Origin: Chryseobacterium herbae
GTDB taxonomy: Bacteria > Bacteroidota > Bacteroidia > Flavobacteriales > Weeksellaceae
Assembly (NCBI RefSeq): GCF_025154075.1
Contig: NZ_JAOAMU010000002.1
Span: 690,775-754,774 of the forward strand
Length of the DNA stretch: 64,000 bases
Reading direction: 5' to 3'
In this document: in pieces, positions 25,996 through 35,495 of the stretch
Layout of the letters: each line of letters starts with the position of its first letter
Numbering within the stretch: position 1 is the first letter of the stretch
Notes under the pieces: generated by a model
Seen by the model: only the letters and a program-made list of their open reading frames with translations
Told to the model about the DNA's origin: nothing
Databases searched by the model: none
Translations under genes and position numbers: made by a program

Positions 25996-27546
25996 ATGAA
26001 AATATTTATTTCTTTAATCCTATTACTCTACCAGTTATTTTATGGTCAGGAAGTACCACAGAATTCGCTACGTAAAGAAATAGAAACACTTTATTATACA
26101 AGAACGTCAAATGCTGATGATACTTATTCACTCGGGGAAAAGATCGTTCAGCTCTCTAAGAATGAAACAGAATTTTCAAAAGGATATATTTTAATCGCGG
26201 ATGCTCTAAACAAAAAAGGAAACTACAGCAAAGCTGTTTATTATTACAAAAAAGTAGATTCTCTTTCTGATATTTCAAATAACTACAGTGATAAAATAAC
26301 CGCCAATTTCTTTTTATCAGCCATTTATAAGAGGCTTTCTTTAAAAAAGCAATCCCAAGCCTATTTTATAAAAGTAAAAACAATTGCCAATACAATAAAG
26401 ACCCCTGAAATTTTAGCAATGTCTAATGAGTTGGAAGCGATCTTATTGATGGAAGACCTGAAATATTGTGAAGCAATTCAGGTAAAAAACGCACAAATAA
26501 ATTTTGATAAAAAATCTTTAGAAAAAAATAATAGTATAGAAAATGTAATTTACTATGGAATAGACAATATTACATTATCCTTTTGTTACTTGAAATGTGG
26601 AAATGACACCAAAGCTCAATTTTATTTAACAGAATACGAGAAAATTTTAAAAATAGTCCCCCAAAGTGATATAAAGTACTTAAGACTTTCTTTGTACTTT
26701 TTAAATAAAGCAATTATCTATGCCGAAGCCAACCAGAGAGATGCTGCAAAGTATTGGTTTAATAAGGCCTATGCAGATGCTGTAAAAAATAAAAATACTT
26801 TATATATTATGCGGGTCATAGAAGAAGAAATGCATTATGCTATTTTAGATCCGAAACTGCAAAAAGCTCACTTTGACCAATATATAAGACAAAAACAAAT
26901 TCTCAGGTCTCATGCAGAAAAAATAATTGCTCAGGAAGAATCACAACAGGGATCCGGAATAGCATCTGTAAGAATCGTAATATTGATAGGTTCTTTACTT
27001 ATAATCGCTCTCTTCATTTTATTTAATAAAAAAATAAGATTACTATTTGGAAAAAAAACAAGTCTTCCCTATAATAAAGTTAAATCTATTCAGGCTATTG
27101 AATACGAGTTGTCTACAGAAATTTTAGAAAAAGATGATGTTTCTTCAGGCTCTGAAAAGAAAGAAAGTATAATAATGATGTCCAAAGAACGGGAGGAGGA
27201 ACTTTTGGACAAAATCAAAAAATTTGAAGAAGGTATACTGTATACGGAAAAAAATTTTTCAATGGCACAGATGGCTTTGGTCTTGGACTCAAATGCTAAA
27301 TATATCAACTATATTCTGCAAAAATACAGAGGAAAAACTTTCAGTGATTACGTGAACGAATTGCGGATAAAATTCATTGTTAAAAATCTTGAACAAAAGT
27401 CTGAATATTTAAATTATAAAATTAATTATCTTTCAGAAATCTCCGGATTTTCTTCGCATAGCAGATTCACTTATATTTTCAAAAAAGAGCTCAATATTTC
27501 GCCATCCGAATTTATTTCTAATCTTCGTGAAAAGAAAAATAATTAA
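25996..27546 (+). CDS. TPR-transmembrane-AraC transcriptional regulator
   Basis: The protein has 516 residues from the ATG at 25996; a GTG one codon earlier is equally possible. A signal-like N-terminus is followed by tetratricopeptide-type helices (about 30-310), a single membrane helix (about 325-345, VRIVILIGSLLIIALFILF), a linker and a C-terminal AraC HTH (about 420-515; FSMAQMALVLDSNAKYINYI, INYLSEISGFSSHSRFTYIF). This sensor-in-periplasm, HTH-in-cytoplasm layout is common in Chryseobacterium-type genomes. Its neighbours are the divergent surface-protein genes, so it is a candidate controller of them, by position only. Confidence 0.88.
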   Translation: MKIFISLILLLYQLFYGQEVPQNSLRKEIETLYYTRTSNADDTYSLGEKIVQLSKNETEFSKGYILIADALNKKGNYSKAVYYYKKVDSLSDISNNYSDKITANFFLSAIYKRLSLKKQSQAYFIKVKTIANTIKTPEILAMSNELEAILLMEDLKYCEAIQVKNAQINFDKKSLEKNNSIENVIYYGIDNITLSFCYLKCGNDTKAQFYLTEYEKILKIVPQSDIKYLRLSLYFLNKAIIYAEANQRDAAKYWFNKAYADAVKNKNTLYIMRVIEEEMHYAILDPKLQKAHFDQYIRQKQILRSHAEKIIAQEESQQGSGIASVRIVILIGSLLIIALFILFNKKIRLLFGKKTSLPYNKVKSIQAIEYELSTEILEKDDVSSGSEKKESIIMMSKEREEELLDKIKKFEEGILYTEKNFSMAQMALVLDSNAKYINYILQKYRGKTFSDYVNELRIKFIVKNLEQKSEYLNYKINYLSEISGFSSHSRFTYIFKKELNISPSEFISNLREKKNN

Positions 27547-27583
27547 TAATCTATAAAAATAATGGGTTCCGTTTATAAGTTAA

Positions 27584-27671
27584 GCATACAGGCTACTTTT
27601 GAATAATGATGATAAGCGATGCAACCGATTTGCAATTTCGTTTACTTGAAAATTCAAAAGTAGTAGTATGC
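27584..27671. repeat. Large imperfect stem-loop between convergent genes
   Basis: Arms 27584-27604 and 27652-27671 share a perfect 12-bp core (CTACTTTTGAAT and its complement) plus a matching GCATAC/GTATGC end. The loop is 47 nt. It lies between the stop of the TPR-AraC gene and that of the converging secreted-protein gene, so it may terminate both transcripts. Confidence 0.6.
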
Positions 27672-27707
27672 TTTGATGTTTTTCCGGATTAGGAAATGGC
27701 TAGTGAC

Positions 27708-28193
27708 TTATTTCTTAGGCTTCAAAGAAAAATTATCGATATAAACCGCCTGATGCACTCCATTAAGCAAAACTTTTACGCCTAAATGGGTATCTTTTTT
27801 TAAAGTAATAGTAAATACTTTTTTATCTCCTGTTATCTTGGATGGTTTGGCTATGGAAACATACGATTTTGGATCGGATGCATTGCTGATGGTGAACAGT
27901 TCAATAGTAGTTTCTCCTCCGTTATCTGAAGCATCCATGGTCAATGTATAGCTTCCTCCTTTAATTTTTGGAGTCACTAAATACATATTTTCTCCAGGGT
28001 TTGTCATCGAATAAAATATGATTTTTTTGTCACCGGCGTAAAGCATTGCCTTTCCCTGTTGAGCCGTCCAGCACTTGTTCATCTCTTTCCACGTGTCAAA
28101 ATTTTCTGTAATGGTGGATACCGTAGAACACTGTGCGTTTGCTGTTAAAAATCCTCCTAAAGTCATTATTCCTGCGAGTACGATCTTTCTCAT
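27708..28193 (-). CDS. Small secreted protein with adhesin-like beta-sandwich
   Basis: The protein has 161 residues. A signal peptide (MRKIVLAGIMTLGGFLTANA) precedes QCSTVSTITENFDTWKEMNK. The pattern CWTAQQG...YLVTPKIKGGSYTLTM...YIDNFSLKPKK is that of choice-of-anchor J / cleaved-adhesin-type jelly-roll domains found in T9SS cargo. Here the domain stands alone with no C-terminal sorting domain. It is likely periplasmic or surface-bound. The function is unknown. Confidence 0.72.
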   Translation of the reverse strand: MRKIVLAGIMTLGGFLTANAQCSTVSTITENFDTWKEMNKCWTAQQGKAMLYAGDKKIIFYSMTNPGENMYLVTPKIKGGSYTLTMDASDNGGETTIELFTISNASDPKSYVSIAKPSKITGDKKVFTITLKKDTHLGVKVLLNGVHQAVYIDNFSLKPKK

Positions 28194-28308
28194 ATATTAT
28201 TTACATATTATCACGTAAAAATAGTTAAAAACCGCCATATCGGAAAGTTATTTTTAATTAATCCAGATTAAAATAAAGAACCGATAAGAAGTTGAGCTGG
28301 AAGCTTCA

Positions 28309-28938
28309 TTATGCACGGACCAATCCGTATTCCATTGCTAATTTTATGGCCGTACTTAAGTTGGTGGTTTTGAATTTGACAATCAGGTTTTTACGGTGAC
28401 TTTCTACAGTGTGTGGGCTTATGCATAACTTATCTGCTATCTGAATAGTAGTAAGACCTAAAGATGCTTCCAGTAAAATTTCCTTTTCTCTGCGGGTTAA
28501 TTTAGGGACTGCATTCAATCCCGAATTCGTTTTCATCTCTACAATTTTTTGGGTCTGATTGCACAGGAATTTCTCACCCTTAAGGATCGTCTGTATACCT
28601 AAAATGATTTCCGTGACCAGAGCATTCTTCTGGATGTAGCCCATAGCGCCTTCTTCCAAAGTACTGTTGATGACGGCAAACTCATTGTGCACACTCAACA
28701 TCATGATCTGGGTAGCCGGATATTTTTTCAATATAGGTTTAATCAAATCTATACTGTTGCCATCGGCAAGGTTAATGTCCAGTAATAAAACATCTAAAAC
28801 CTGGTTTTCCAATCCTGCAAAAAGTTCACTTGCTGAAGAGTAGCAGCCAACGACTGTAAAATTCTCTTGCTGGGAAAGAATATTTTTTAAGCCTTCCAGC
28901 AATAATGGGTGATCATCGGTTATAGCAATTTTAATCAT
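28309..28938 (-). CDS. NarL/FixJ-family response regulator
   Basis: The protein has 209 residues. The receiver domain (1-120) has DD at 8-9 and phospho-acceptor Asp at 54 (LLLDINLADG). The LuxR-type HTH (about 145-205) reads LTRREKEILLEASLGLTTIQ and then IADKLCISPHTVESHRKNL. It is the partner of the TPR histidine kinase, whose gene ends 9 bp upstream. It probably activates target promoters when phosphorylated. Targets cannot be identified here. Confidence 0.95.
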   Translation of the reverse strand: MIKIAITDDHPLLLEGLKNILSQQENFTVVGCYSSASELFAGLENQVLDVLLLDINLADGNSIDLIKPILKKYPATQIMMLSVHNEFAVINSTLEEGAMGYIQKNALVTEIILGIQTILKGEKFLCNQTQKIVEMKTNSGLNAVPKLTRREKEILLEASLGLTTIQIADKLCISPHTVESHRKNLIVKFKTTNLSTAIKLAMEYGLVRA

Positions 28939-28947
28939 GGTTTGTTT

Positions 28948-31185
28948 TTATTTTGGAAATTTTATTTCAATATTGGTTCCTATATGGATCTGGGATTCTA
29001 TCTGCAGAGTGCCTTTCAGGAACTCAACGCGTGAACGGATATTGTGAAACCCTGCAGAATGAGAATGATTCAGGATCTTGGTTTCAAAACCTTGTCCATC
29101 ATCCTCCACGATAATAACATACTCGGATTCATTTTCGATAAACTGAATAATGATCTGCTCTGCAGCAGCATGTTTTACGGCATTATTGACCAATTCCTGA
29201 ACAATCCTGTACACCAGCAACTGACTTTCCAGCGGTAGCTGATTTGAATAATATAAAAACTGAACATCCACATCCAGCGTTGGAGTCGCCATTCGGGAAA
29301 CATACTCCATCAACGTTTCCTGAAGACCATACTTCAGCAGCAGATCGGGCATCAGATTATGGGCAACACGGCGAAGTTCATCCACTGCGATGTCGATCTG
29401 CGCCATGGATCGCTCTATTTGCGGCTGATGGTGATCGCTGGATTTATCCTTTAATAAAAACAGATTCATTTTGGTTCCGGAAAGCAAACTTCCAAGGCCA
29501 TCGTGCAGATCCCGGGCTATTCTTCCCCGTTCCTGTTCCTGGCCTTCCAGCATCAGCGTAAGGTTGGATATTTTTGAGTTCTGGATCACCGTTTCCATTT
29601 CAAGAAGATGTAATTTTTCTTTTTGCTTAATGCCTTTTGTTCTCTGAAAATAAGCATAAAGCAGCAGGATGAGCAGTAAAGAAACCGAGGCCGTCAAACC
29701 GATATAGAATGTATTGATTTTCTCGTTATAATCAACTTTGGCTTTATAGAGATCTACTTCCCGTTTTCTGTTAGAGGATTCCAGCTGCGACAAACGAAGT
29801 TCCTGGGCTTTTTTACTGTTTTCTATTTCAGTGAATTCTAATTTTCTAAACTGATTCTCTTTCGTTAATTCCAGGTTTTCCAATTGCTGAGCCTGCTGCA
29901 GACTTTGCCAACTCATTTCTTTAAGACGCTGTTCCTGTTTTTCAGAGGCTAGCTGTAACCGGAGCAATTGCTGCTTTTGCTTCTCTCTTTCATACTGAAT
30001 CTCTAATTTTTTACCTAAGGCAGCGTTTTTCTGATCATAAATCTGTTTGAAGGTTTCTATATATTTCTTTTGGTAAAATATGGCTTCTTTAAAATTATTT
30101 TCGTCTTGAAAAAGCTTGGAGAGGTTTTCAAAAATGGAAAGCTTGACCTGCGGATCTTCAATATTATTATACTCTGATTCTGCCAATGCGGTCATCAGAT
30201 AGTTTTTTGCTTCTTCATGATGACCATTCTGCAAAGCTAATTCTGCCAGAATACCGTTTGCGGACGCTGCATGATCATGATTTCCTGTAGCAGTACCTTG
30301 GGTTTTAGCTAAATTGGCATAATATAGCACCTTGTCTCTGTAGGATTCCGGGAAATAATTTAAATACAGATTCGCCAGATTGATCGCTACAAAAGAAAGC
30401 GTGGAAGGAATTGGCATACGCGCCTTATTGGCTTTATAGGTATCAATTGCTTTCAGATAATAAGACTCTGCCAGGTTAATAAAAGCTTTATTATCAGTAG
30501 ATTCATAACGTTTTTCATACATATAGCCCATCGCCATATATGAATCAAACAAATTCATGGGATCTTTCTGCTGTAACGCAATTTCCAGGGATAACTTACT
30601 GTATTTCTCCTGCAGCTGATATTCATTCCAGTCGGCATAAATGCTGTTTAATTCCCGGTATACTGATGCTTTTCTATTATTTAAACTTTCAGAATTGGGC
30701 GCTTTTTCATACAGTGACAGCGCTTTTAAAAAATAGCGGACTGCCTCAGCTTCTTTATTATTACGGGTATGGATCCAGCCCAATCCATAGGCTACATATC
30801 CTTTTGTTTCCTGATCTTTTGTTTTTGCTTCATAAAATTGGGCAAGTCTGGATGCATTTTCATAGGCTTTAACATTGTCCAGCAGTCTGTAACTGATCGC
30901 AGCAATAATATATAAATAGGCCGCATATTTTCCGTCCGGTTCCTTTTTAGCATAAGCAATATTTTCATTTAAAACGGCAATAGCTTTATCTTCCTGTTTA
31001 TTGAAAAAAAGGGCCTGTGCATACTTTCCGGTCATCATCATTCGCTGGGTACTTCCCGGTTTGTATTTTTTGTACAGCTGTTCAGGGCTGTCGGAAAGTT
31101 CCTGAGCTGATGCAGTATGACCCGCTAAGACAAGGCATAGAAAGATAAGGGGATAACGTAAAAAAGGGAAAAAATTGATCAGCAT
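28948..31185 (-). CDS. TPR-containing sensor histidine kinase (HisKA_3 type)
   Basis: The protein has 745 residues. A signal peptide (cleavage expected after AGHTASAQ) precedes tetratricopeptide helices (about 40-390), a long coiled coil (about 390-485) and a membrane helix (about 491-513). The HisKA_3 dimerisation domain follows, with the phosphorylatable His in IARDLHDGLGSLLSG (about 560). The ATPase domain (about 640-745) has LVYRIVQELVNNAVKHA and DDGQGFE. This is the common Bacteroidota NarX-like kinase with a periplasmic TPR sensor. It is cotranscribed with its response regulator 9 bp downstream. Confidence 0.94.
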   Translation of the reverse strand: MLINFFPFLRYPLIFLCLVLAGHTASAQELSDSPEQLYKKYKPGSTQRMMMTGKYAQALFFNKQEDKAIAVLNENIAYAKKEPDGKYAAYLYIIAAISYRLLDNVKAYENASRLAQFYEAKTKDQETKGYVAYGLGWIHTRNNKEAEAVRYFLKALSLYEKAPNSESLNNRKASVYRELNSIYADWNEYQLQEKYSKLSLEIALQQKDPMNLFDSYMAMGYMYEKRYESTDNKAFINLAESYYLKAIDTYKANKARMPIPSTLSFVAINLANLYLNYFPESYRDKVLYYANLAKTQGTATGNHDHAASANGILAELALQNGHHEEAKNYLMTALAESEYNNIEDPQVKLSIFENLSKLFQDENNFKEAIFYQKKYIETFKQIYDQKNAALGKKLEIQYEREKQKQQLLRLQLASEKQEQRLKEMSWQSLQQAQQLENLELTKENQFRKLEFTEIENSKKAQELRLSQLESSNRKREVDLYKAKVDYNEKINTFYIGLTASVSLLLILLLYAYFQRTKGIKQKEKLHLLEMETVIQNSKISNLTLMLEGQEQERGRIARDLHDGLGSLLSGTKMNLFLLKDKSSDHHQPQIERSMAQIDIAVDELRRVAHNLMPDLLLKYGLQETLMEYVSRMATPTLDVDVQFLYYSNQLPLESQLLVYRIVQELVNNAVKHAAAEQIIIQFIENESEYVIIVEDDGQGFETKILNHSHSAGFHNIRSRVEFLKGTLQIESQIHIGTNIEIKFPK

Positions 31186-31547
31186 TTTTCAGTTTGTAAA
31201 GAAGGCAAAGTTATTACTTTGCAGTTTCTCTCGGGTTATGTTTCATAGTTAAATTAAATAATATGACGGTCTTTACTATCAAAGGTGAGTCATTTCATAG
31301 ATGAAGCCAAAACTCGTTATTCTTATGCGTTTTTTCAATCCCTGTTTTCAGCTAATTTCGGGAATATACTGAACTGAACAAATTGGCTGAAAACAGGGAT
31401 GTTTTATCATGGTTTTTTTTTACAAATTTGCCTTTAGCATTTGTCGAAACAAAATAGATAATCAAAAAGGAGATGAAAATAAGATGTAATTTTGATTCAG
31501 AAGGTATGTTGATTGTCGTGAGCATATCATAAATAAAGAGCAAAGCA
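31186..31547. other. Divergent intergenic region with hairpin, 362 bp
   Basis: This region holds a 21-bp-stem hairpin (31338-31400). On the minus strand a TAACTTTG box (31206-31213) lies 20 bp before the kinase start, but no TTG stands at the right distance. Otherwise there is AT-rich sequence with no gene I can support. Confidence 0.4.
31338..31400. repeat. 21-bp hairpin repeat, related to 32402-32422
   Basis: Left arm 31338-31358 and right arm 31380-31400 are reverse complements at 20 of 21 positions, with a 21-nt loop. The right-arm sequence (core GCTGAAAACAGGGAT) recurs at 32402-32422 with 19 of 21 matches, before the next plus-strand gene. Each of the two neighbouring genes is thus preceded by the same motif. 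Confidence 0.75.
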
Positions 31548-32354
31548 ATGAAGAAAACAATTTTGATTTTTTTACCCTTACTGATGACGATTTCCTGTAA
31601 AGATAAAAAACAGGAAACAAAAAATAAAGTAGCACATCCTCAGGAGCAGGTTCAATCCAATAAGAAATCAGCAGATCTGAAACAGGATCCGGTTGAAGAA
31701 CCAAAGGAGGCTATCAGTATTCTTCTCCCTAAAGAATACAGGGACTTTGGAAAAGAAAATGAGGTCAATGGACTCGCAAAGGATTGGCTGGATTTATATC
31801 AAAAGAACGGAAAGTTTTATTTGGGTAAAGCTGACTATACCGTTACAAGAGAATATTCTGAATGTTCAGGAGATTCTACGAAAGTCATTAATTCTAAAAA
31901 TAACAGTCTTTTACTAATAGGCCATTCACGATTGACATCTGGTGAAATAAAGACAGTGAAAATTGTGAAGAATAAAATATGGCCAAAGGAAAAATTAAAA
32001 TTCCATTTTGGAAATGAAGAGTACACATTGCGTGCAGAAGGGAAAGTGCTTTCATCAGAAAAAGTACAGACTGATGAAGGAGAGGAGCTCTATCAGAATG
32101 TAAAAGATTATAAGCTCTATCTGTCAGCAAATAATGCTCAGGAAACTCTGTTTTTAGAGGAAGAATCATTCAATTATACTTTTGTGGAATTACTTTTTAT
32201 AGGAGATATTGATAAGGATGGAAAGCCTGACTTTATTTTTGGAGCCAACAGAGATTATGAAGAGGAACGGGTGATTCTCTATCTTTCTTCCCAGGCGAAA
32301 AAAGGAAAACTCATTAAAAAAGCAGCAGAAGTTGCCATTCAATTTGATTGCTAA
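31548..32354 (+). CDS. Lipoprotein with FG-GAP-like calcium-binding tail
   Basis: The protein has 268 residues. The lipobox LMTISC gives Cys about residue 18, followed by a Lys/Gln/Glu-rich linker (about 20-60). The C-terminal region has IGDIDKDGKPDFIFGANRDY (about 222-241), the DxDxDG-x-PD pattern of FG-GAP/EF-hand-like loops. It is probably attached to the periplasmic or outer face of a membrane. The function is unknown. A related but frameshifted lipoprotein with a DLDGDHVPD loop lies at 34129-34715, past the YwqK-like gene. Confidence 0.75.
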   Translation: MKKTILIFLPLLMTISCKDKKQETKNKVAHPQEQVQSNKKSADLKQDPVEEPKEAISILLPKEYRDFGKENEVNGLAKDWLDLYQKNGKFYLGKADYTVTREYSECSGDSTKVINSKNNSLLLIGHSRLTSGEIKTVKIVKNKIWPKEKLKFHFGNEEYTLRAEGKVLSSEKVQTDEGEELYQNVKDYKLYLSANNAQETLFLEEESFNYTFVELLFIGDIDKDGKPDFIFGANRDYEEERVILYLSSQAKKGKLIKKAAEVAIQFDC

Positions 32355-32401
32355 GACAAACAAAACACAAACAATTTTTATTTAGAAACAGGTAAGAACA
32401 C

Positions 32402-32422
32402 AAATTAGCTGAAAGCAGGGAT
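32402..32422 (+). repeat. Third copy of the GCTGAAARCAGGGAT motif
   Basis: Direct copy (19 of 21 bases) of the right arm of the hairpin at 31380-31400, about 150 bp before the next gene start. Similarity continues weakly downstream (T-rich, then ACAAATTTG versus ACAGATCTTTG), so part of the upstream region may have been duplicated. Confidence 0.6.
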
Positions 32423-32461
32423 TTTCTGCGGTGATGATTTTACAGATCTTTGTCTGTATTA

Positions 32462-32509
32462 TTTCGGACACAAAAACACAATGATGAAATTTTTTCTAGG
32501 TGTCCGAAA
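32462..32509. promoter_or_regulatory. Perfect 10-bp dyad upstream of the YwqK-like gene
   Basis: TTTCGGACAC (32462-32471) and GTGTCCGAAA (32500-32509) form a perfect inverted repeat with 28 bp between arms. There is no T run on either side, so an operator or mRNA leader structure is more likely than a terminator. Confidence 0.45.
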
Positions 32510-32569
32510 AAGACAATGCAGAGCTATAATGAGAGGAAGTGAAATTGCCTATCTAAACCTTTAAAAAAC

Positions 32570-34132
32570 ATGAAAAAATTATTTACATCAGCGGTTCTCG
32601 CCCTGATCATAAGCATTCACGTCAGTGCACAGGAAAAAATCTATTTTGATGAAAACTGGGAGAAAACCACGCAGAGCAAAATGGAATTTTACCGGGAAAC
32701 AGAGCGTAAAGGGAAACTCACTTTAATCAGAGACTTTTATAAGAACGGAACCCTTCAGATGGAAGGTCTTGTTTCGGATGCTACGCCGGGAAATGAAGTC
32801 TATGAAGGTAAAATCACCTGGTACAATGCGGAAGGCAAAGTAGTGAGTACAGGGACCTTCTCAAGAGGTAACAAGATAGGACCGGCTAAGACTTTTGATC
32901 AGCAGGGAAGAGTTCAGGAGGATTTGGTTTATAAAGCAGACGGTACTTTTACAGGTAGCATCTACAACTATAAAAACCCGGAAGAAATGTCTTATAACAA
33001 CACGATTACCACGTATGATACTCCCGATAGTTTCAAATCCGTTGTCTATGATGAAGATATTAAGGGAATCCGCTATGAGACCATGAGTAACAGCAAAGAA
33101 GAACTTTTTGAAACTAAATTTTACGGCGAAAAAGGAAAATATATCGGCTCAAACACCTCCGGAAATTCCAGCGATAAGGTGATGGTAGAGTATTATCAGG
33201 ATCCGATGAAGGTTTCCAAAATTGAAAAGCAGAACAAAGACGGAATCGTAACGGAAACGACCATCTACTCCAAAAATGGGGTGATTCTTCAGGAAGACAA
33301 GAAAAACAAAAAAGGTGGCTATCAGAAAACCTATGATGAAACGGGTAAGCAGATCGGTAACCTTACTTACATTTATGATAAGGAAATTGAGTATTACAAG
33401 CCACAGGACGGCGAGGATTATCAGTACAATTACGAGTTTTCCGGCTTCTCGGCTATCAATATTTATAAAGACGGGGCTTTAGTCCTGAATAAATATTTTG
33501 ATGAAAATGGAAAATTATCTTCTGAACAGGTTGTAAAAGATGAGATACCCCAGGAGATCAGATATTATCATCCGGACGGAAAGCTAAAAGGGACAGTGAC
33601 CTATAAAGACGGTATGCCTTATGATGGAACTTTGTATGAGGAACTTGTCGAACAGCAGTATAAGGATGGTTTTTTAATACACTCCAGATCTTTTAGAGAG
33701 GAGGGGAAATTAAAACTGGAAACAAAAATGAATGCAGATCAGACCGTATACAATTCTACTATTTATGATGAAAACGGAGCTGTTGCATACACCTACAGCC
33801 AGCTGGTCGAACAGGAGAGTGGTTTCACAGCGCAGATTGTGCAATATGCCAAAGGAAAGGCGGCCAATAAATCGGTGGTAAAAGATGGCATTCTTCAAAG
33901 TGGAAAAATTAAATATAAATCCGAATATGGTTCAAAGGAGCTTGAACGCAGTGGAAAATGGGTTCTGATCAAACTTTTTGACCTTGAAGGAAAATTAACT
34001 CAAGAAGGTAAAATTCTTGCAGAAACGATAGAGGACAATTCTTACAGTTCATTAAATACTTTTCTCACAGAAGCGGATCTTCAGTACGAATTTTCCGGAC
34101 CTTTATCAGCAGCTGAACCGGCATTACCATGA
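32570..34132 (+). CDS. Secreted MORN/YwqK-like repeat protein
   Basis: The protein has 520 residues with a signal peptide (MKKLFTSAVLALIISIHVSA). The mature part repeats a motif of about 20-25 residues with the pattern Y..G.L..E....G....G.....Y...G: for example FYKNGTLQMEGLVSDA, WYNAEGKVVSTGTFSRG, YHPDGKLKGTVTYKDGMPYD. These are MORN-variant repeats as in the YwqK family. YwqK is described as the antitoxin of a toxin pair in Bacillus, but many exported Bacteroidota copies have no such link. The ATG of the next gene overlaps its stop codon (ATGA), so the two were probably cotranscribed. Confidence 0.8.
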   Translation: MKKLFTSAVLALIISIHVSAQEKIYFDENWEKTTQSKMEFYRETERKGKLTLIRDFYKNGTLQMEGLVSDATPGNEVYEGKITWYNAEGKVVSTGTFSRGNKIGPAKTFDQQGRVQEDLVYKADGTFTGSIYNYKNPEEMSYNNTITTYDTPDSFKSVVYDEDIKGIRYETMSNSKEELFETKFYGEKGKYIGSNTSGNSSDKVMVEYYQDPMKVSKIEKQNKDGIVTETTIYSKNGVILQEDKKNKKGGYQKTYDETGKQIGNLTYIYDKEIEYYKPQDGEDYQYNYEFSGFSAINIYKDGALVLNKYFDENGKLSSEQVVKDEIPQEIRYYHPDGKLKGTVTYKDGMPYDGTLYEELVEQQYKDGFLIHSRSFREEGKLKLETKMNADQTVYNSTIYDENGAVAYTYSQLVEQESGFTAQIVQYAKGKAANKSVVKDGILQSGKIKYKSEYGSKELERSGKWVLIKLFDLEGKLTQEGKILAETIEDNSYSSLNTFLTEADLQYEFSGPLSAAEPALP

Positions 34133-34715
34133 TCAATAATAAATTTTTAATCTTATATCTCTTTGTACAGCATTGACCATTCTAAGCTGTCAGAACGAGA
34201 AAAAAGACCAACCCAAAAACGAAATAACCGGAAAACAATCCCATCATAAACCATCCAGCCAACCGCAGGAAAGCCATTCACCAAAATCAAATCTCAATAC
34301 AACGGACAATATTGTTTTATCAAAAAAACACAGTCCAAATTCAATTTCCTGCGATTTGGACGGAGACCATGTACCGGACACGATCAATATTGTTCAAAAT
34401 ACAGACAATAAAAAATACGATCTGGAAATTATTTTCGGTAACAAAAAAGTGGAATATCTGGGCATGGGAAAAGAGATTTTAGGTCAGGGATTTGATGATA
34501 TAGACTGGGTCGGAGTGTTTGAAAAAGCGCCCAAAGGCCAAATCTATTGGAATAACGTCAATGAAGATGGAGAGATCATGAGCGACGACGAAGTAAATGA
34601 ATCCGATAAAATCAAACTCCCCAATGACGGAATTTTCATTCATCAGGAAGAAGCCTGTGGTGGTGGCATCATCTATTTGAAGGACGGAAAATTTGAATGG
34701 ATACAGCAAGAGTAG
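34129..34715 (+). pseudogene. Lipoprotein gene with frameshifted signal peptide
   Basis: The natural start is the ATG at 34129, which overlaps the upstream stop as ATGA. That frame ends after 15 codons (TGA at 34174-34176). The rest of the protein (from about 34143 to 34715) is open in another frame that begins inside a hydrophobic stretch and a lipobox (LTILSC), without an ATG. One extra T in the five-T run at 34144-34148 would join the frames into a normal lipoprotein signal ending in LTILSC. The remaining 180 residues are intact, with CDLDGDHVPD and a Gly-rich ACGGGIIYLKDG. The shift may be a real mutation, phase variation or a sequencing error. A TTG start at 34173 would leave no signal peptide. 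Confidence 0.7.
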
Positions 34716-34783
34716 GATACCTGGATGTATAATTTTACTTTCTGAATCTGAAGTAAAAGATTTAGTAATTGATCATATTTTAG

Positions 34784-34812
34784 AATCCCTCGATGAGTTG
34801 AGGGATTTTTGT
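34784..34812 (+). terminator. Rho-independent terminator after the lipoprotein genes
   Basis: AATCCCTC (34784-34791) and GAGGGATT (34800-34807) form a perfect 8-bp stem with an 8-nt loop, followed by a T run. Confidence 0.85.
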
Positions 34813-34880
34813 TTGGTAGAGTAAAAATATTAATTATCGTATTTACCTGGACTTTGTAGAGTGGTTGGAATACGGTAAGG

Positions 34881-35327
34881 CTAATTGATTTCCATGATCA
34901 TGGTGTATTTATCAATCCCTTTACTAAATCCATCCGGGACAATCTCTACCGTTTTAAACCCATTCTTTTCATAAAACTCAGCAGTATGCTGTGAGGTTTC
35001 AATTTTGTAGGGTATGGAAGGATACGTTTTTTTTAACAAATCGATTCTGTATTGGGTAAAGGCTTTTCCAATTCCTTTTCCATGGTAATCGGCGTGAACC
35101 ATTCCCCAGGATAATCCTCCAAGATGATCCCTTGTATCCAGGAAAAATCCACCACATCCTACTACATGACCATCGATTTTTACCACGAAGTAGTTCTCTT
35201 CGGTATCATCATCCAGAAAGTTTTCAAAGAGCGGCAATTCTTCGACAGCAAAAAATTTAGGTTGATTACTCTTAAAGATTTGGATACAATCTTCTCTGAA
35301 AATTCTTGTATAATTGATGATTTTCAT
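34881..35327 (-). CDS. GNAT family N-acetyltransferase
   Basis: The protein has 148 residues. It has the acetyl-CoA signature MVHADYHGKGIGKAFTQYRI (about 76-95; H-G-K-G-I-G in the Q/R-x-x-G-x-G/A position) and the later TSQHTAEFYEKNGFKTV (about 111-127), typical of small GNAT enzymes. Substrate unknown. It is a single gene on the minus strand. Confidence 0.88.
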   Translation of the reverse strand: MKIINYTRIFREDCIQIFKSNQPKFFAVEELPLFENFLDDDTEENYFVVKIDGHVVGCGGFFLDTRDHLGGLSWGMVHADYHGKGIGKAFTQYRIDLLKKTYPSIPYKIETSQHTAEFYEKNGFKTVEIVPDGFSKGIDKYTMIMEIN

Positions 35328-35495
35328 AAATAGGTGTTGGGTAGTACCAAGATACAGGAAATTTTGTAATTACGGTTTTGGCGTGCTAGAGAATATTGGA
35401 AGTAGTTTTTTTCACATATTATTTTTTACGGCTTGATTGAAATAGAATCTCAAAAGTCAAGAGAGTTCGGAGAATGAGGTAACTTTGTATTAAAA

